Shown: positions 49,848-62,124 of the stretch, in pieces | Layout of the letters: each line of letters opens with the position of its first letter | Position numbering within the stretch: the first letter of the stretch is position 1 | Assembly (NCBI RefSeq): GCF_009646115.1 | Contig: NZ_CP045720.1 | Coordinates: 3,348,001 to 3,412,000, forward strand | DNA length: 64,000 bases | Direction: 5' to 3' | Source: Pantoea eucalypti | Lineage (GTDB): Bacteria; Pseudomonadota; Gammaproteobacteria; Enterobacterales; Enterobacteriaceae | Notes under the pieces: generated by a model | Databases searched by the model: none | The model's input: the letters and a program-made list of their open reading frames with translations, nothing else | What the model was told of the DNA's origin: nothing | Position numbers and translations under genes: made by a program

Positions 49848-50354
49848 TTAGCAGAACAATCGGGCGGGTCCGGCGCGGATGCCATGCACACTGGCATGCC
49901 ATTCTACCCATGAACGGGTAACGGCCATGAAGAGAGGCGGTGTTGCCATCTGCTGCGGTGCGGTATGCAGCGCAGAGTGCGATGTCAGTAAATTATGCAG
50001 TGAGTCAATCAGCGCCAGCTTTTGGGCCGCCAGCGGTAACTGCTGTTGTTCCGCCTGCGCCTGGGGGGCAAGCGTGAAAGAAAGGTGACGAATAACGGTG
50101 CGGATGGCGTGCTGATGCCAGTAATCCACGCTGAAGCTCGGGCGCCGTGACGCTTCCTGGAGCCGGATTAAATGATCAAAGCGTGTGGCATTGCCAAGAA
50201 AGAGGCTGCTGGCTGGCGATTCAGAGGACGCGTTGGGTTCGGCGCTTTGCGCACAGGCTGGCAGGCCAAAGCTGGCCGCTACCATCCCTAACAGGAGATG
50301 AGGCCAGAAATAGCGTCTACCTAATTGTCGCCAGCGCTGAAGAATCCCGATCAC
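49848..50354 (-). CDS. secM: Secretion monitor SecM with arrest peptide
   Basis: Exported monitor peptide whose ribosome stalling exposes the secA ribosome binding site when secretion is slow. The GTG at 50354 gives 168 residues beginning IGILQRWRQLGRRYFW, as in E. coli; an ATG six codons upstream has no ribosome binding site. The signal region PHLLLGMVAASFGLPACA and the conserved SVDYWHQHAIRTVIRHLSF (in parts) are clear. The arrest motif keeps Trp152 and G158-IRAGP163, but the E. coli Phe150 and Ile156 equivalents are Arg147 and His153. It lies directly upstream of secA. Confidence 0.9.
   Translation of the reverse strand: MIGILQRWRQLGRRYFWPHLLLGMVAASFGLPACAQSAEPNASSESPASSLFLGNATRFDHLIRLQEASRRPSFSVDYWHQHAIRTVIRHLSFTLAPQAQAEQQQLPLAAQKLALIDSLHNLLTSHSALHTAPQQMATPPLFMAVTRSWVEWHASVHGIRAGPARLFC
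49866..49901 (-). promoter_or_regulatory. SecM translational arrest motif
   Basis: Codes for WHASVHGIRAGP. Trp and GIRAGP of the E. coli FxxxxWIxxxxGIRAGP motif are kept; the Phe and Ile are not. Stalling here would control secA translation. Confidence 0.7.
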
Positions 50355-50586
50355 AACCTTTCCATCGCGCACGCTCTGTTGCGCTCTTGTTTTCGTGTAC
50401 CCGCCGCGAGCCGCAACGGATTTCGGCCTGTAAAAGCGCCACAGATAGTAACATTAATGTGGGGCATCCACACCTGGGATTAAAGTGGCGGTGTGAGAAA
50501 ACGCGTGTGATTGTTCAGCAATTCAGCAGAACAGACAATGTGTTGCGAGCGACGTCGCAGTCGTCAGGAGTATGACAGAAAGCCAT

Positions 50587-50640
50587 AAAAAAACGGCTGG
50601 CGCCGCTGACCGGAGAGGGTGTCAGCATAACCAGCCGTTT
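50587..50640 (-). terminator. Intrinsic terminator of lpxC
   Basis: On the minus strand AACGGCTGG pairs with CCAGCCGTT, with an inner GCTGAC/GTCAGC stem, and seven Ts follow. It ends the division/cell wall transcript after lpxC. The remaining roughly 230 bases up to secM hold the secM-secA promoter region and no gene. Confidence 0.85.
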
Positions 50641-50655
50641 CACGTTCTGGGGTAG

Positions 50656-51573
50656 TTAAGCCAGAACCAGATTCGGTGCTTTGAATGCCACTGGCAGTTC
50701 AGCTTCGTCTTCGAAGGTTGCCCATTCCCAGGCTTCCTGCTTAGCCAGAACCGCTTGCAGCAACTTGTTATTCAGCGCGTGACCCGATTTAAACGCAGAG
50801 AATGCGCCAATGATGTTGTGACCACACATAAACAAGTCGCCAATCGCGTCCAGCATTTTGTGACGAACAAACTCGTCCTCAAAACGCAGACCTTCTTCAT
50901 TCAGTACGCGGAAATCATCCAGACCTATCGCACAATCTAAGCTACCGCCCAGGCACAGGCCTTTAGACTGCAGATATTCGATTTCACGCATAAAGCCAAA
51001 TGTACGCGCCCGGCTGATTTGACGAACAAAGGCGTCAGCAGAGAAGTTCATCGCATAGCGCTGTGAGCTGGAGTCGATAGCCGGGTGTTTGAAGTCGATG
51101 GTGAAATCAAGCGAGAAACCGTTGTACGGTTTGATCTCGGCCCATTTGTCACCCTCTTCCACACGCACGGTCTGCTTAACACGCACAAATTTCTTCGCGC
51201 TGTTGAGCTGCTCGATACCCGCATCCATCAGCAGATAGATAAACGGTGCTGCGCTGCCATCCATGATCGGGATTTCCGGCGCATCGACTTCAACAATAAT
51301 GTTGTCGATACCCAGACCCGCCAGGGCGGCATTGAGGTGTTCAACCGTTGAAATACGCACGCCTTCATCATTCACCAGGCAGGTACTCAGCATGGTGTCG
51401 CGCACGTATTTTGCATCAGCCGGAAAATCTACCGGTGGATTCAAGTCGGTGCGACGATAGATGACCCCGGTATTAGCCGACGCAGGGCGTAATGTCAGTG
51501 TGACTTTTTTGCCGGTATGTAAACCGACACCCGTCGCCTGAACAATACGTTTTAATGTCCTTTGTTTGATCAT
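50656..51573 (-). CDS. lpxC: UDP-3-O-acyl-N-acetylglucosamine deacetylase
   Basis: Zinc deacetylase that commits UDP-acyl-GlcNAc to lipid A synthesis. The 305 residues equal E. coli LpxC. Zinc ligands are His79 (VEHLNAAL) and the His/Asp of [12 protein letters not shown] near 238-242, with the catalytic His of [10 protein letters not shown] near 265. The start at 51573 gives [17 protein letters not shown]; seven upstream codons are rejected. The C-terminal tail ending APNLVLA resembles the E. coli tail (VLA end) recognised by FtsH, so proteolytic control is likely conserved. Confidence 0.96.
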   Translation of the reverse strand: MIKQRTLKRIVQATGVGLHTGKKVTLTLRPASANTGVIYRRTDLNPPVDFPADAKYVRDTMLSTCLVNDEGVRISTVEHLNAALAGLGIDNIIVEVDAPEIPIMDGSAAPFIYLLMDAGIEQLNSAKKFVRVKQTVRVEEGDKWAEIKPYNGFSLDFTIDFKHPAIDSSSQRYAMNFSADAFVRQISRARTFGFMREIEYLQSKGLCLGGSLDCAIGLDDFRVLNEEGLRFEDEFVRHKMLDAIGDLFMCGHNIIGAFSAFKSGHALNNKLLQAVLAKQEAWEWATFEDEAELPVAFKAPNLVLA

Positions 51574-51674
51574 CGCATTATCTCGCAGTATCACCTTTCC
51601 GACCGCCAGTATACTTTACCAGCGGACAGACACTTTAGCACAAAGAGCGGATAATCCCAATTATAGGGTTAATC

Positions 51675-52829
51675 CTAATCGGCCTGCTTACGTAAAAAGG
51701 CCGGAATATCAAGATAGTCAGGCTCTTTGTTCGACTGCGCAGCCTGGTCGTTAACGACTTTGGCAGCTGGTTTTTGCTCCTGCGGCAGCGGTGACATACC
51801 GTGCTGCTGATAGCGATGATCCATCACTGGCTGGCTGGCTGGCTTGTTGGTGACCAGCGTGATTTCCGGACGTTTGTCCATGCCGATACCGGTTGCCACG
51901 ACAGTGACGCGCAGTTCGTCATTCATTTCCGGATCCAGAGAGGTACCGATTACAACGGTTGCGTTGTCAGAGGCGAAGGCGCGGATAGTGTTACCCACGG
52001 TCTCAAACTCATCCAGACGCAGGTCGAAGCCCGCAGTAATGTTGACCAGCACGCCACGGGCGCCTGACAGATCAATATCTTCCAGCAGTGGGCTGGAGAT
52101 CGCCATTTCAGCCGCTTCTTCCGCACGATCTTCACCGCACGCAACGCCTGAACCCATCATGGCATAGCCCATTTCGGACATCACTGTACGCACGTCAGCA
52201 AAGTCGACGTTCATCAGGCCCGGACGGGTGATCAGCTCGGCAATACCCTGGACTGCGCCTTTCAGCACGTCGTTAGCAGCGCCAAATGCATCCAGCAGGG
52301 AAATACCACGGCCCAGCACTTTCAGCAGCTTGTCGTTGGGAATAGTGATCAGTGAATCGACGTGCTTAGAAAGTTCAGCGATCCCCTGCTCAGCAAACGC
52401 CATGCGCTTTTTGCCTTCGAAGTTGAACGGCTTGGTAACAACGGCCACCGTCAGGATACCGAGATCCTTAGCCACTTCAGCAACTACAGGGGCTGCACCG
52501 GTACCGGTACCGCCGCCCATGCCTGCTGCGATGAAGACCATGTCTGCCCCTTCCAGCGCAGCCCGCAGTGCTTCGCGATCTTCTTCTGCTGAGTTACGGC
52601 CTACTTCCGGATTCGCACCCGCACCCAGACCTTTGGTAATGTTATTACCGATCTGAATGGTCTGGCCGACAGCTGTTTTACGCAGCGCTTGCGCGTCGGT
52701 ATTCACAGCAAAGAATTCCACACCTTCGATACGTTCGCGTACCATGTGCTCTACGGCGTTACCGCCGCCGCCACCGACGCCGATGACTTTAATCACCGCG
52801 TCGTTGGTTAATTCCATAGGTTCAAACAT
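51675..52829 (-). CDS. ftsZ: Cell division GTPase FtsZ
   Basis: Tubulin-like GTPase forming the Z ring at midcell. The 384 residues carry the GTP-binding signature [11 protein letters not shown] near 105-115, the N-terminal [13 protein letters not shown] and the T7 loop [12 protein letters not shown] variable linker follows from about residue 316, and the C-terminal peptide [14 protein letters not shown] binds FtsA and ZipA. GGAGAG precedes the ATG. It follows ftsA by 71 bases in the ddlB-ftsQAZ series. Confidence 0.97.
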   Translation of the reverse strand: MFEPMELTNDAVIKVIGVGGGGGNAVEHMVRERIEGVEFFAVNTDAQALRKTAVGQTIQIGNNITKGLGAGANPEVGRNSAEEDREALRAALEGADMVFIAAGMGGGTGTGAAPVVAEVAKDLGILTVAVVTKPFNFEGKKRMAFAEQGIAELSKHVDSLITIPNDKLLKVLGRGISLLDAFGAANDVLKGAVQGIAELITRPGLMNVDFADVRTVMSEMGYAMMGSGVACGEDRAEEAAEMAISSPLLEDIDLSGARGVLVNITAGFDLRLDEFETVGNTIRAFASDNATVVIGTSLDPEMNDELRVTVVATGIGMDKRPEITLVTNKPASQPVMDHRYQQHGMSPLPQEQKPAAKVVNDQAAQSNKEPDYLDIPAFLRKQAD

Positions 52830-52900
52830 GATTTCTCTCCGTTATGTGCCTGTCGCCTGGAGATCACTAAAGAAAACAGCATGATCCCCTTTCACAAAAA

Positions 52901-54157
52901 TTAAAACTCTTTTTTTAACCAACTGTTAATACGCTTGAACCAGTTACCTACTGAGACCCGTTTTTCGGTCTCTGCATCACCGTTCATGTGCGACTCTTTG
53001 CCGTAATGCAACAGTCCCACGGCAGTGGAGTAGTACGATTCCTGCGCATAGTCAGTCAGGCCGGTAATATTCAGCGGCTGTCCGATACGCACCTGCGTAT
53101 GGAATACGCGTTGCGCACAGGCCGCCAGTCCTTCAATTTGCGCTGCACCACCGGTCAGGACAATGCCTGCGGCTAAGTGATGCTTTACGCCCTGCTGACG
53201 CAGTTGTTCCTGTAACTGCAGAATCTCGTCATTAACCAGATTCAAAAGTTCGGTATAACGCGGCTCAATCACTTCCGCCAGCGTCTGACGTTGCAGGCTA
53301 CGTGGTGGACGTCCGCCCACGCTCGGTACCTCAACGTTCTCATCTTTGCCGACAATCGAGCCCAGCGCGCAACCATGACGCACTTTAATCGCTTCAGCAT
53401 CCGTTGGCGGTGTGCCAAACGCATAGGCGATATCGCTGGTGACAACGTTGCCTGCATACGGAATAACCTTAGTGTGCCGTAAAGCGCCGCCGGTATATAC
53501 GGCTATGTCCATTGTACCGCCACCAATATCGACAACACACACGCCCAGCTCACGTTCGTCTTCAGTCAAAACGGCAAAACTGGAGGCGAGACCGGCAAAA
53601 ATCAGCTGATCTACTTTCAGTCCGCAACGCTCAACGGCTTTAACGATGTTCTTCGCCATGTCGTTGTGGCAGGTGATCAGGTGCACTTTCGCCTGCATAC
53701 GCACGCCAGAAAGCCCAACCGGATTCTTGATCCCTTCCTGATAGTCGATCGCGTATTCCTGAGGAATAACGTGCAGGATGCGATGCTCGTCGCGCACTCT
53801 CACCGATTTAGCGGTATGTACGACATTCTCTACATCATCCTGAGTCACTTCCTCTTCTGAAATCGGAACCATCCCGATTTCGTTCTGACAACTGATATGT
53901 TTGCCCGATAAAGCAAGGTAGACGGAGGAGATCTGGCAATCCGCCATCAGCTCAGCCTGATCGATGGCGCGCTGAACGCATTTCACCACCGACTCAAGAT
54001 CGTTTACGCCACCTTTATCCATACCACGGGAAGGACAGCTGCCCACCCCAATAATGTTGACCATACCATCGGGCAGAATTTCCCCAACCAGGGCGGCAAC
54101 TTTCGCAGTGCCGATTTCGAGTCCAACTACCAGTTTTCTGTCCGTTGCCTTGATCAT
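52901..54157 (-). CDS. ftsA: Cell division protein FtsA
   Basis: Actin-like ATPase tethering FtsZ to the membrane and recruiting later division proteins. The 418 residues include [19 protein letters not shown] at the N-terminus, the ATPase motif [17 protein letters not shown] and the late phosphate motif [12 protein letters not shown]. The C-terminal amphipathic membrane-targeting helix is [12 protein letters not shown]. The start overlaps the ftsQ stop by four bases. Slightly shorter than E. coli FtsA (420). Confidence 0.97.
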   Translation of the reverse strand: MIKATDRKLVVGLEIGTAKVAALVGEILPDGMVNIIGVGSCPSRGMDKGGVNDLESVVKCVQRAIDQAELMADCQISSVYLALSGKHISCQNEIGMVPISEEEVTQDDVENVVHTAKSVRVRDEHRILHVIPQEYAIDYQEGIKNPVGLSGVRMQAKVHLITCHNDMAKNIVKAVERCGLKVDQLIFAGLASSFAVLTEDERELGVCVVDIGGGTMDIAVYTGGALRHTKVIPYAGNVVTSDIAYAFGTPPTDAEAIKVRHGCALGSIVGKDENVEVPSVGGRPPRSLQRQTLAEVIEPRYTELLNLVNDEILQLQEQLRQQGVKHHLAAGIVLTGGAAQIEGLAACAQRVFHTQVRIGQPLNITGLTDYAQESYYSTAVGLLHYGKESHMNGDAETEKRVSVGNWFKRINSWLKKEF

Positions 54158-54993
54158 TGTTGTTTAGCCTGTGCCTGGTTCTGTTGCTGATTACTGTCCT
54201 GTGGCTCCATCACGACCGGTGTCCAGCCAACAGAAGCGCCCGAGTCATATCGCAAATCCACGTAGCTGATACGTTTGCTCTCGTTCTGACCTTGCTGTTG
54301 CAGTACCGGGTAGAGCTCAATAAAGCGATTCAGTCGTTTCATGGTGTCGCTGCGTCCCAGTTCGATACGTACATCATCACTGGTGACCAGCTGCCATGAA
54401 CGACGGGCCGTCATTGACGCCACCTTCAGGGTAAACTTCCGGGCTTTTAGCACATCATCCATGCTGTGATAGCCTGCCAGGACCTCTTTCTCACTCCCTT
54501 CTGGCCCATACAGCATCGGCAGTGTCTCTTTGCCGACATGACTGGCGGGTACGCTGAAGGCGTTACCTTCTGCATCCACCATATGCAAATCGTTCCAGCG
54601 CGCCACCGGCGTGTACTCCACCAGGTGGATCTTCAGTTCGTCCGGCCACTGCTTACGCACACTGACCTGCTTAATCCACGGCAGCCGCTCAATCTGCTGC
54701 TGCAGAATGTCCACATTCTGTGACATAAACGTGCCGGGCGGACCCAGCGACAAAATCGCCTGTCGAATATCGTCGTGTGTGGTGTAATGCGTCTGTCCTG
54801 TCACCACCAGTTTTGACAACGGCAGCCGGGACGCATCGTTCATCCACTTCAGCACCACCAGCCCGCCGGCAACCATAATCCCGATAACGATCAGCAGGAA
54901 AAAAATGCCGAACAGTCGGGCACCGTTACTGCGCCCGGTGCGAATACGCTCCTGCGGTTCACGGTTTCGAACTCTCATCGCCGCCTGTGACAT
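54154..54993 (-). CDS. ftsQ: Cell division protein FtsQ
   Basis: Bitopic inner-membrane division protein linking early and late divisome parts through FtsB and FtsL. The 279 residues have a basic cytoplasmic tail, one membrane segment about residues 28-50 ([20 protein letters not shown]), a POTRA domain about 58-128 ([20 protein letters not shown] in parts) and the beta domain. The Gln-rich tail ([15 protein letters not shown]) is a little longer than in E. coli. It starts one base past the ddlB stop. Confidence 0.95.
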   Translation of the reverse strand: MSQAAMRVRNREPQERIRTGRSNGARLFGIFFLLIVIGIMVAGGLVVLKWMNDASRLPLSKLVVTGQTHYTTHDDIRQAILSLGPPGTFMSQNVDILQQQIERLPWIKQVSVRKQWPDELKIHLVEYTPVARWNDLHMVDAEGNAFSVPASHVGKETLPMLYGPEGSEKEVLAGYHSMDDVLKARKFTLKVASMTARRSWQLVTSDDVRIELGRSDTMKRLNRFIELYPVLQQQGQNESKRISYVDLRYDSGASVGWTPVVMEPQDSNQQQNQAQAKQQ

Positions 54994-54994
54994 A

Positions 54995-55915
54995 TCAGTC
55001 GGCCAGCTCCAGAATATGGGCTACCAGCTGCGGGAAGCTCATACCCGCCTGTTTTGCTGCCATAGGAACCAGACTGTGGCTGGTCATGCCTGGTGAAGTA
55101 TTGGCTTCCAGTAACTGAAAGCGCCCTTCCCCGTCGGTCATCACATCAACCCGTCCCCAGCCACGACAGCCCAGCGCACGCCAGGCCGCCAGCACCAGCT
55201 GCTGCAATTCAGCTTCACGTTCAGCACTTAACTCGGCCGGACAGACGTACTGAGTATCGTCAGAAATGTATTTAGCTTCATAGTCATAGAACTCGCTGGC
55301 GCTCTTTATTTCTATTGAGGGCAGGATACGATCGCCCACAATCGCGACGGTATACTCCGCGCCGCTGAGAAACGCCTCGACCAGTACGTCATTGTCGTAC
55401 TTAAACGCCATCTCCAGTGCCGCTGGCAGCGCGTGCAGATCGTTAACACGGCTGATGCCCACGCTGGAGCCTTCACAGGCTGGCTTCACAAACAGTGGCA
55501 GGCCAAGCGCTGCAATCGCCGCGTTGCTCTCCTCATCCAGCCCGCCCTCAAACTGCTGACGCGTCAGCCAGACAAATTTTCCTGATGGTAAACCACGCCC
55601 CTGCCACAGCAGTTTGGTGCGCAACTTATCCATCGTCACCGCCGATGCCATCACGCCGCTGCCGGTGTAAGGCAGTTGCAGGAATTCCAGCACCGCCTGC
55701 ATCGTGCCATCTTCACCGCCGCGACCATGTAGCGCGATAAAGGCTTTGGTAAAGCCCTGCTCTTTCAGCGTCAGCACGGAGACATCGCGGGTATCGATGC
55801 CATGTGCATCGATACCCATTTCCCGCAATCCGGCAATCACGGCCTGACCCGAGTTGAGCGAAACCTCGCGCTCTGCCGACGTGCCACCCATTAATACTGC
55901 AACTTTATCCGCCAT
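54995..55915 (-). CDS. ddlB: D-alanine--D-alanine ligase B
   Basis: ATP-grasp ligase making the D-Ala-D-Ala dipeptide of peptidoglycan. The 306 residues equal E. coli DdlB. Seen: [17 protein letters not shown], the ATP-grasp lysine in [15 protein letters not shown] and the metal site [17 protein letters not shown]. The start at 55915 ([11 protein letters not shown]) follows GGAGG; 26 upstream codons in frame are shadow of murC. It overlaps murC by eleven bases. Confidence 0.96.
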   Translation of the reverse strand: MADKVAVLMGGTSAEREVSLNSGQAVIAGLREMGIDAHGIDTRDVSVLTLKEQGFTKAFIALHGRGGEDGTMQAVLEFLQLPYTGSGVMASAVTMDKLRTKLLWQGRGLPSGKFVWLTRQQFEGGLDEESNAAIAALGLPLFVKPACEGSSVGISRVNDLHALPAALEMAFKYDNDVLVEAFLSGAEYTVAIVGDRILPSIEIKSASEFYDYEAKYISDDTQYVCPAELSAEREAELQQLVLAAWRALGCRGWGRVDVMTDGEGRFQLLEANTSPGMTSHSLVPMAAKQAGMSFPQLVAHILELAD

Positions 55916-57383
55916 GACGATCCTCCGCTTTGCGTTCCGGCTGGAGCTTCGTGTCCGCCAGCTTGCGGGCAACCTTGCCGACGTTCCCGGCACCCTGTAC
56001 CAGAATCAGGTCATTGCCTGACAGCAGCGGTGCAAGCATCTCCGGCAGTGCGTCATGTTCCGGCACCAGAATCGGATCGACCTTGCCCCGGTTACGAATG
56101 GCACGGCAGAGCGAACGACTGTCAGCGCCTGGAATCGCGGTCTCACCAGCGGAGTACACATCCAGCATCAGCAACACATCGACATGCGACAGTACGTTGG
56201 CGAAATCATCAAACAAATCGCGGGTACGGCTATAACGGTGCGGCTGAAACACCATCACCAGCTTTTTATCCGGCCAGCCTGCGCGCGCGGCTTTAATCGT
56301 CGCGTCAACTTCGGTTGGGTGATGACCGTAATCATCCACCAGCATCGCGGTGCCCGATTGTCCATTGACCGGCTCGGTCGGGAATTCACCCAGCAGATCA
56401 AAGCGACGGCCTGTGCCCTGGAAGCTCTCCAGTGCGGCCAGAATCGCATTGTCTTCGATGCCTTCTTCACTGGCGACGGCGACAGCGGCGGCCGCGTTCA
56501 GGGCATTGTGGCGGCCCGGCGCGTTCAGCGTAATCTGCAGCGGCGCTTTATCCTGACGAATCAGAGTGAAATGCCCCTGCGCGCCACTCTGCTCGTAATT
56601 TTCAATGCGCAGATCCGCATCGTCACTGAAACCGTACGTGGTGATATGACGGCCCACGCGAGGAATCAGATCACGAATAACTGCATCATCCACGCACATC
56701 ACCGCACGACCGTAAAACGGCAGGTTGTGCAGGAAGTTAATAAAGGTCTGCTTCAGGTTCTCAAAATCGCCCTGATAGGTGTCCATATGGTCAGCTTCAA
56801 TGTTGGTCACAATCGCCACCATCGGCTGCAGATGCAGAAACGACGCATCGCTCTCATCCGCTTCAGCAATCAGATACCGGCTGTTACCCAGACGGGCATG
56901 GGTGCCAGCTGCTTTAACCAGTCCGCCGTTAACGAAGGTCGGATCGAGACCCGCTTCCGCATAAATGCTCGACACCATCGCCGTCGTCGTCGTTTTGCCA
57001 TGGGTCCCTGCAACGGCAATGCCGTGACGGAAACGCATCAGTTCAGCCAGCATCTCCGCGCGACGGATCACCGGAATGCGCTGTTCACGTGCCGCTACCA
57101 GTTCAGGGTTATCCTGCGAAACGGCGCTGGAAACCACGACCACGCTGGCATCAGTCACGTTTTCAGGGCGATGGTTAAAATAAATAGTGGCACCCAGCGC
57201 AATCAGATTCTGCGTCACCGGGTTAGGGGCCAGATCTGAACCGCTGATATGGTAGCCTTCATTTGCTAACACTTCGGCAATACCGCCCATGCCAGCACCG
57301 CCGATGCCGACAAAGTGGATGTGCCGGACGCGACGCATCTCGGGCACGATAGAACGCAGTTTTGCCAATTGTTGTGTATTCAT
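55905..57383 (-). CDS. murC: UDP-N-acetylmuramate--L-alanine ligase
   Basis: First amino acid ligase of peptidoglycan precursor synthesis, adding L-Ala to UDP-MurNAc. The 492 residues match E. coli MurC (491): N-terminal UDP-binding [17 protein letters not shown]-loop [21 protein letters not shown] and the C-terminal domain motif [11 protein letters not shown]. Ends KAEDRHGG overlapping ddlB by eleven bases. Its start is 70 bases downstream of murG. Confidence 0.97.
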   Translation of the reverse strand: MNTQQLAKLRSIVPEMRRVRHIHFVGIGGAGMGGIAEVLANEGYHISGSDLAPNPVTQNLIALGATIYFNHRPENVTDASVVVVSSAVSQDNPELVAAREQRIPVIRRAEMLAELMRFRHGIAVAGTHGKTTTTAMVSSIYAEAGLDPTFVNGGLVKAAGTHARLGNSRYLIAEADESDASFLHLQPMVAIVTNIEADHMDTYQGDFENLKQTFINFLHNLPFYGRAVMCVDDAVIRDLIPRVGRHITTYGFSDDADLRIENYEQSGAQGHFTLIRQDKAPLQITLNAPGRHNALNAAAAVAVASEEGIEDNAILAALESFQGTGRRFDLLGEFPTEPVNGQSGTAMLVDDYGHHPTEVDATIKAARAGWPDKKLVMVFQPHRYSRTRDLFDDFANVLSHVDVLLMLDVYSAGETAIPGADSRSLCRAIRNRGKVDPILVPEHDALPEMLAPLLSGNDLILVQGAGNVGKVARKLADTKLQPERKAEDRHGG

Positions 57384-57453
57384 CGCTCTCTGTTACCTGC
57401 TATTTCAGTTTGTACCCAGTCCGGGTACAGGTCAGACGCGCTGACCGGAATGA

Positions 57454-58512
57454 TTACTTTGCGGCGCGAGCCACTTCCTGAGCGACTTGTTCAGTCGCAT
57501 CGGGGATAGCCACCTGACGGGCCTGTTCAGCCATCGTCAGCAGTGTTGCACGATCCCAGTGGCGTAGCAGATCCGCTACAGCCTCCGCAGTAAATTGCGG
57601 CTGCTCAAAAATTCTGGCGGCGCCCGCTTTTTCCAGCGGCAGCGCGTTCCAGTACTGCTGGCGATCTTTGTGCTGAAACGGCACAAAAATGGCCGGTAAA
57701 CCAGCGGCAGCAACTTCGCTCACGGTTAACGCACCGGAGCGGCATACCACCACATCAGCCCAGGCATAGGCAGCAGCCATATCATCAATAAATTCGGTCA
57801 CTTTATGCTGCGTCTGACCGACCTGCTGATACGCTTTCTCTGTTTCAGGCAGCGCCCCTTTACCGGTCTGATGCCACAGGGTGATCTCATCACCCACCAG
57901 CGCCGCAATCTGCGGTAGCGTCTGGTTCAGTATCCGTGCGCCCTGACTTCCACCAATCACCAGCACCCGAATCGGGCCATGACGATCTGCCAGACGTTGC
58001 GCAGGTAAAGGCAATGCCAGAACGTCAGTGCGAACCGGATTTCCTACCACGTCGGCGGCAGGAAACGCGCCCGGAAACGCCTGCAAAACTTTGGTGGCGA
58101 TTTTCGCCAGCCATTTATTGGTCAGACCGGCAATACCGTTCTGCTCATGCAGCACAACCGGAATACCGCAGCTCCAGGCCGCTAAGCCGCCCGGACCGGA
58201 AACGTAGCCGCCCATGCCCAGCACGACATCCGGCTTCCACGCTTTCATGATGCGACGCGCCTGACGCCATGCATTGAAGATGCGCAGCGGTGCCAGCAGC
58301 AACGCTTTCATGCCCTTACCGCGTAGTCCGCTGATGCGGATAAAGTCGATTTCGATGCCGTGCTTCGGCACCAGATCGGCTTCCATACGGTCGGCGGTGC
58401 CTAACCAGCGAACCTGCCAGCCCTGTTCCATCAGGTGATGGGCGACAGCCAGACCGGGAAAGACATGTCCGCCGGTTCCGCCTGCCATCACCATCAATCG
58501 CTTACCGCTCAT
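57454..58512 (-). CDS. murG: Lipid II synthase MurG
   Basis: GT28-family glycosyltransferase at the inner face of the membrane, adding GlcNAc from UDP-GlcNAc to lipid I. The 352 residues show the glycine-rich [42 protein letters not shown] and the donor site [22 protein letters not shown] (in parts). Slightly shorter than E. coli (355). The start overlaps the ftsW stop by four bases. Confidence 0.96.
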   Translation of the reverse strand: MSGKRLMVMAGGTGGHVFPGLAVAHHLMEQGWQVRWLGTADRMEADLVPKHGIEIDFIRISGLRGKGMKALLLAPLRIFNAWRQARRIMKAWKPDVVLGMGGYVSGPGGLAAWSCGIPVVLHEQNGIAGLTNKWLAKIATKVLQAFPGAFPAADVVGNPVRTDVLALPLPAQRLADRHGPIRVLVIGGSQGARILNQTLPQIAALVGDEITLWHQTGKGALPETEKAYQQVGQTQHKVTEFIDDMAAAYAWADVVVCRSGALTVSEVAAAGLPAIFVPFQHKDRQQYWNALPLEKAGAARIFEQPQFTAEAVADLLRHWDRATLLTMAEQARQVAIPDATEQVAQEVARAAK

Positions 58513-59723
58513 CGACCACCTCGGGTAAACGCCTGCGCTTTCGCCAGGCGCGTTTCATAATCTATGCGTAATAAAAAAACGATGGCGGTCGACATAATGA
58601 TCAGACTCGACCCACCGTAACTGATCAGCGGTAAGGTCAGACCTTTGGTCGGTAACATACCCGCGGCAGCCCCGACGTTAACCAGCGCCTGGAAGCTGAA
58701 CCAGACACCAATCGAACAGGCTAAAAAGCCGGAAAAACGCTGATCCAGTTCCAGAGCACGACGGCCAATCGACATCGCACGAAAAGCGACGAAGAATACC
58801 ATTAAAAGTGCCAATACCACACCGACGTAGCCGAGTTCTTCCCCGATGATGGCGAAAATAAAGTCGGTATGGGCTTCCGGCAGATATTCCAGCTTTTGCA
58901 CAGAGTTACCGAGCCCCTGCCCCCAGAATTCACCGCGACCAAATGCCATCAGCGACTGAGTCAGCTGGTAGCCGCTACCAAAGGGATCTTCCCACGGATT
59001 CCAGAACGACGTCACACGGCGCATACGGTAGGGTTCTGCAATGATCAGCAGAATTACCGCAAAAATGCCGGAGCCGATAATTGCCATGAACTGCCACAGC
59101 TTGGCACCTGCCAGGAACAGCATCGCCAGCGTAGTCACAAACAACACAACCACCGTACCGAGGTCCGGCTGTGCCAGCAGTAACACGGCCAGCACGACCA
59201 TCACGCCCATCGGCTTACAGAAGCCCCAAAAGTTGTTACGCACCTCTTCCACTTTGCGCACCAGATAACTGGCGAGATAACAGAACAGAGAGAGCTTCGA
59301 CAACTCAGCCGGCTGGATACGCAGTGGACCCAGTGCAATCCAGCGCGATGCACCGTTTACCGAGCTACCAACTACCAGAACAATCAGCAGCATCGCCACC
59401 GTGACCATCAGCATCACGTTGCTGTAGCGCTGCCAGAAATCCATCGGCACCCGCAACGTGACCAGTGCCATACCTAATGCCAGCACGATGTAGAAAGCAT
59501 CACGCTTGGCGAAGTAAAAGAGATCGTCATTCAGACGCTGACCCACCGGCATTGATGCCGACGTCACCATCACAAAACCAATCACCGCCAGGCCCAGCGT
59601 GAGCCATAGCAGTGTGCGGTCATAGAGCACCAGTGAAGAGTCATCACTTTCACGTGCGCCCATGACCCAATCTTTCAGGCGTCCTGAGAAATATCCCGCC
59701 AGTCCGGCACCAGGAATACGCAT
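58509..59723 (-). CDS. ftsW: Septal peptidoglycan polymerase FtsW
   Basis: SEDS-family membrane glycosyltransferase of the divisome, working with FtsI. The 404 residues have ten membrane segments. Conserved parts include [45 protein letters not shown] (in parts) with the catalytic Asp of [24 protein letters not shown] and [10 protein letters not shown]. The N-terminus is about ten residues shorter than in E. coli. The start overlaps the murD stop by one base. Confidence 0.96.
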   Translation of the reverse strand: MRIPGAGLAGYFSGRLKDWVMGARESDDSSLVLYDRTLLWLTLGLAVIGFVMVTSASMPVGQRLNDDLFYFAKRDAFYIVLALGMALVTLRVPMDFWQRYSNVMLMVTVAMLLIVLVVGSSVNGASRWIALGPLRIQPAELSKLSLFCYLASYLVRKVEEVRNNFWGFCKPMGVMVVLAVLLLAQPDLGTVVVLFVTTLAMLFLAGAKLWQFMAIIGSGIFAVILLIIAEPYRMRRVTSFWNPWEDPFGSGYQLTQSLMAFGRGEFWGQGLGNSVQKLEYLPEAHTDFIFAIIGEELGYVGVVLALLMVFFVAFRAMSIGRRALELDQRFSGFLACSIGVWFSFQALVNVGAAAGMLPTKGLTLPLISYGGSSLIIMSTAIVFLLRIDYETRLAKAQAFTRGGR

Positions 59724-61039
59724 CAGCTCAACTCCTTCGCCAGTTGCGCGAACTGCTCACCGCGCTGCTCAAAGTTACGGAACTGGTCAAGGCTGGCGCA
59801 GGCCGGCGACAGCAGAACCATATCGCCTGCGTTAACCTGCGGCGCGATCTGCTCCATCGCCTGCCGCATGGTTTCTGTGCGCACGGCGATATCAGGACGC
59901 AGCGCGGCCAGCGCATCACCGTCGCGACCAAAGCAGTAAAGACGCACGTTGTCGCCCTGCAGCCAGGGGATCAGCGGCGTAAAATCGGCTGACTTACCAT
60001 CACCGCCCATCAGCAGCCACAGCGTTCCCTGAACCTGCAGGCCATTGAGCGCCGCTTCGGTGCTGCCGACATTGGTCGCTTTGGAGTCATTGATCCAGCG
60101 CACGCCCTGATGTTCATGGACCAGCTGGAAACGATGCGCCAGACCGTTAAAGTGCGTTAAGGCCGCCAGGCTTGAAGCGCGTGGCAGACCGACCGCATCG
60201 GCCAGCGCCAGTGCCGCCAGCGCGTTGGTATAGTTGTGCTGTCCCACCATCTTCATTTCAGCGGTGTTCAGGACTTTCTCGCCCTTCACCCGCAGCCAGA
60301 TGCTGCCTTGCTGCTTATTCAGGTGATAGTCACCAAAATCGACACCAAAGCTGACACAGCGGGTATCTGCGCCGCGGACCGGCATTGTCAGTGCGTCATC
60401 GGCGTTAACGATGCAGATCTGTGCATTCTCATAAACCCGCAGCTTGGCGGCGCGATACTGCTGCATACCCAGCGGATAGCGATCCATATGATCTTCACTG
60501 ACGTTGAGCACGGTTGCCGCAGCCGCTTTCAGACTGTATGTGGTCTCAAGCTGGAAGCTGGAAAGTTCCAGTACATAAAGTTGCGCGGGTGATTGCAGCA
60601 GACTCAGCGCGGGCAGACCGATATTGCCGCCAACGCCCACCTGCCAGCCCGCGGCTTTCGCCATCTCACCCACCAGCGTTGTAACAGTGCTTTTGCCGTT
60701 GGAACCGGTGATCGCCACGATAGGTGCCTGCGCCTCGCGGCAGAACAGCTCAATATCACCGACGATTTCGATTCCGGCTTCGACGGCTTCGCTAAGAATC
60801 GGATGCGCCAGCGCGACGCCAGGGCTGGCAACAATCAGATCGGCCGCCAGCAGCCAGTCACCGTTGATGCCGCCCAGGTGACGTTCAACCTGCCCGGGCA
60901 ATTTATCCAGCCCCGGCGGCGAGACACGGGTGTCCATCACGCGGGGCGTTACGCCCTGCGCTAAAAAGAAATCAACACAGGAGAGCCCGGTAAGGCCCAG
61001 CCCGATAATGACAACTTTTCTACCCCGATAGTCAGCCAT
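59723..61039 (-). CDS. murD: UDP-MurNAc-L-Ala--D-glutamate ligase
   Basis: Mur ligase adding D-glutamate to UDP-MurNAc-L-alanine. The 438 residues equal the E. coli length. Seen: [20 protein letters not shown] (in parts), P-loop [17 protein letters not shown], the [12 protein letters not shown] metal site and the C-terminal [19 protein letters not shown]. It starts two bases past the mraY stop and overlaps ftsW by one base. Confidence 0.97.
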   Translation of the reverse strand: MADYRGRKVVIIGLGLTGLSCVDFFLAQGVTPRVMDTRVSPPGLDKLPGQVERHLGGINGDWLLAADLIVASPGVALAHPILSEAVEAGIEIVGDIELFCREAQAPIVAITGSNGKSTVTTLVGEMAKAAGWQVGVGGNIGLPALSLLQSPAQLYVLELSSFQLETTYSLKAAAATVLNVSEDHMDRYPLGMQQYRAAKLRVYENAQICIVNADDALTMPVRGADTRCVSFGVDFGDYHLNKQQGSIWLRVKGEKVLNTAEMKMVGQHNYTNALAALALADAVGLPRASSLAALTHFNGLAHRFQLVHEHQGVRWINDSKATNVGSTEAALNGLQVQGTLWLLMGGDGKSADFTPLIPWLQGDNVRLYCFGRDGDALAALRPDIAVRTETMRQAMEQIAPQVNAGDMVLLSPACASLDQFRNFEQRGEQFAQLAKELS

Positions 61040-61041
61040 GA

Positions 61042-62124
61042 TTAACGCACCTTCAGCGTGGCCAGGCCAATCAGCACCAGCATTAGCGAAATAATCCAGA
61101 AGCGCACAATGACGCGCGGTTCCGGCCAGCCCTTGAGTTCATAGTGGTGATGGATCGGCGCCATGCGGAAAATACGCTGGCCGCGCAACTTAAACGATCC
61201 CACCTGCAGGATTACCGACAGCGTTTCAACCACAAACACGCCACCCATAATCACCAGTAAAAATTCCTGACGCAGCAACACGGCGATGGTTCCCAGCGCG
61301 CCGCCCAGCGCCAGTGAGCCGACATCACCCATAAAGACCTGAGCCGGATAGGTGTTGAACCACAGGAAGCCCAGCCCTGCCCCGACGATGGCGGTACAGA
61401 CAATCACCAGCTCACCGGCGTGACGCAGATAAGGAATATGAAGATATTCAGCAAACTTCACGTTACCGGTGGCCCAGGCAACCAGCGCAAAGCCTGCGGC
61501 GACAAAGACGGTGGGCATGATCGCCAGACCATCGAGACCATCGGTCAGATTGACCGCGTTACCCGTTCCGACAATCACAAAGTAGGCCAGCAGCACATAA
61601 AACAGGCCTAACTGTGGCATGATGTCTTTGAAAAAGGGCACCACAAGCTGGGTCGCCGGGGTGTCTTTACCTGCTGCATAAAGCCCGAACGCGACGCCCA
61701 GAGAAATAACCGACATCCAGAAATATTTCCAGCGGGCAATCAGACCCTTAGTATCTTTGCGCACCACTTTGCGGTAGTCATCGACAAAGCCGATGATGCC
61801 AAAGCCGATGAGCACGAACAGCACGCACCAGACATAGGGATTCGACGGATATGCCCACATCAGCACCGAAATGGTGATGGAGGTCAGAATCATAATCCCG
61901 CCCATTGTTGGCGTTCCGCGCTTACTGAAATGCGATTCCGGGCCATCGTTACGGACAACCTGACCAATCTGTAATTTCTGCAGCCACGCAATCAGGCGCG
62001 GCCCCATCCAGAGAGAGATAAAGAGTGCTGTCAGCAGGCTGACAATGGCGCGAAACGTCAGATAGGAAAAGACGTTGAAGCCCGAATAAAAAGCGACCAG
62101 ATGCTCGGCCAGCCAAACTAACAT
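61042..62124 (-). CDS. mraY: Phospho-MurNAc-pentapeptide translocase MraY
   Basis: Integral membrane transferase making lipid I from UDP-MurNAc-pentapeptide and undecaprenyl phosphate. The 360 residues have ten membrane segments and the length of E. coli MraY. Conserved acidic sites are seen in [19 protein letters not shown] and [12 protein letters not shown], and the late [19 protein letters not shown] contains the HHH motif. The start overlaps the murF end by seven bases. Confidence 0.97.
   Translation of the reverse strand: MLVWLAEHLVAFYSGFNVFSYLTFRAIVSLLTALFISLWMGPRLIAWLQKLQIGQVVRNDGPESHFSKRGTPTMGGIMILTSITISVLMWAYPSNPYVWCVLFVLIGFGIIGFVDDYRKVVRKDTKGLIARWKYFWMSVISLGVAFGLYAAGKDTPATQLVVPFFKDIMPQLGLFYVLLAYFVIVGTGNAVNLTDGLDGLAIMPTVFVAAGFALVAWATGNVKFAEYLHIPYLRHAGELVIVCTAIVGAGLGFLWFNTYPAQVFMGDVGSLALGGALGTIAVLLRQEFLLVIMGGVFVVETLSVILQVGSFKLRGQRIFRMAPIHHHYELKGWPEPRVIVRFWIISLMLVLIGLATLKVR

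Noticed and set aside
56055..57239. 394-codon plus-strand frame opposite murC
   Set aside because: murC is certain by motif and length; this frame is its antisense shadow.
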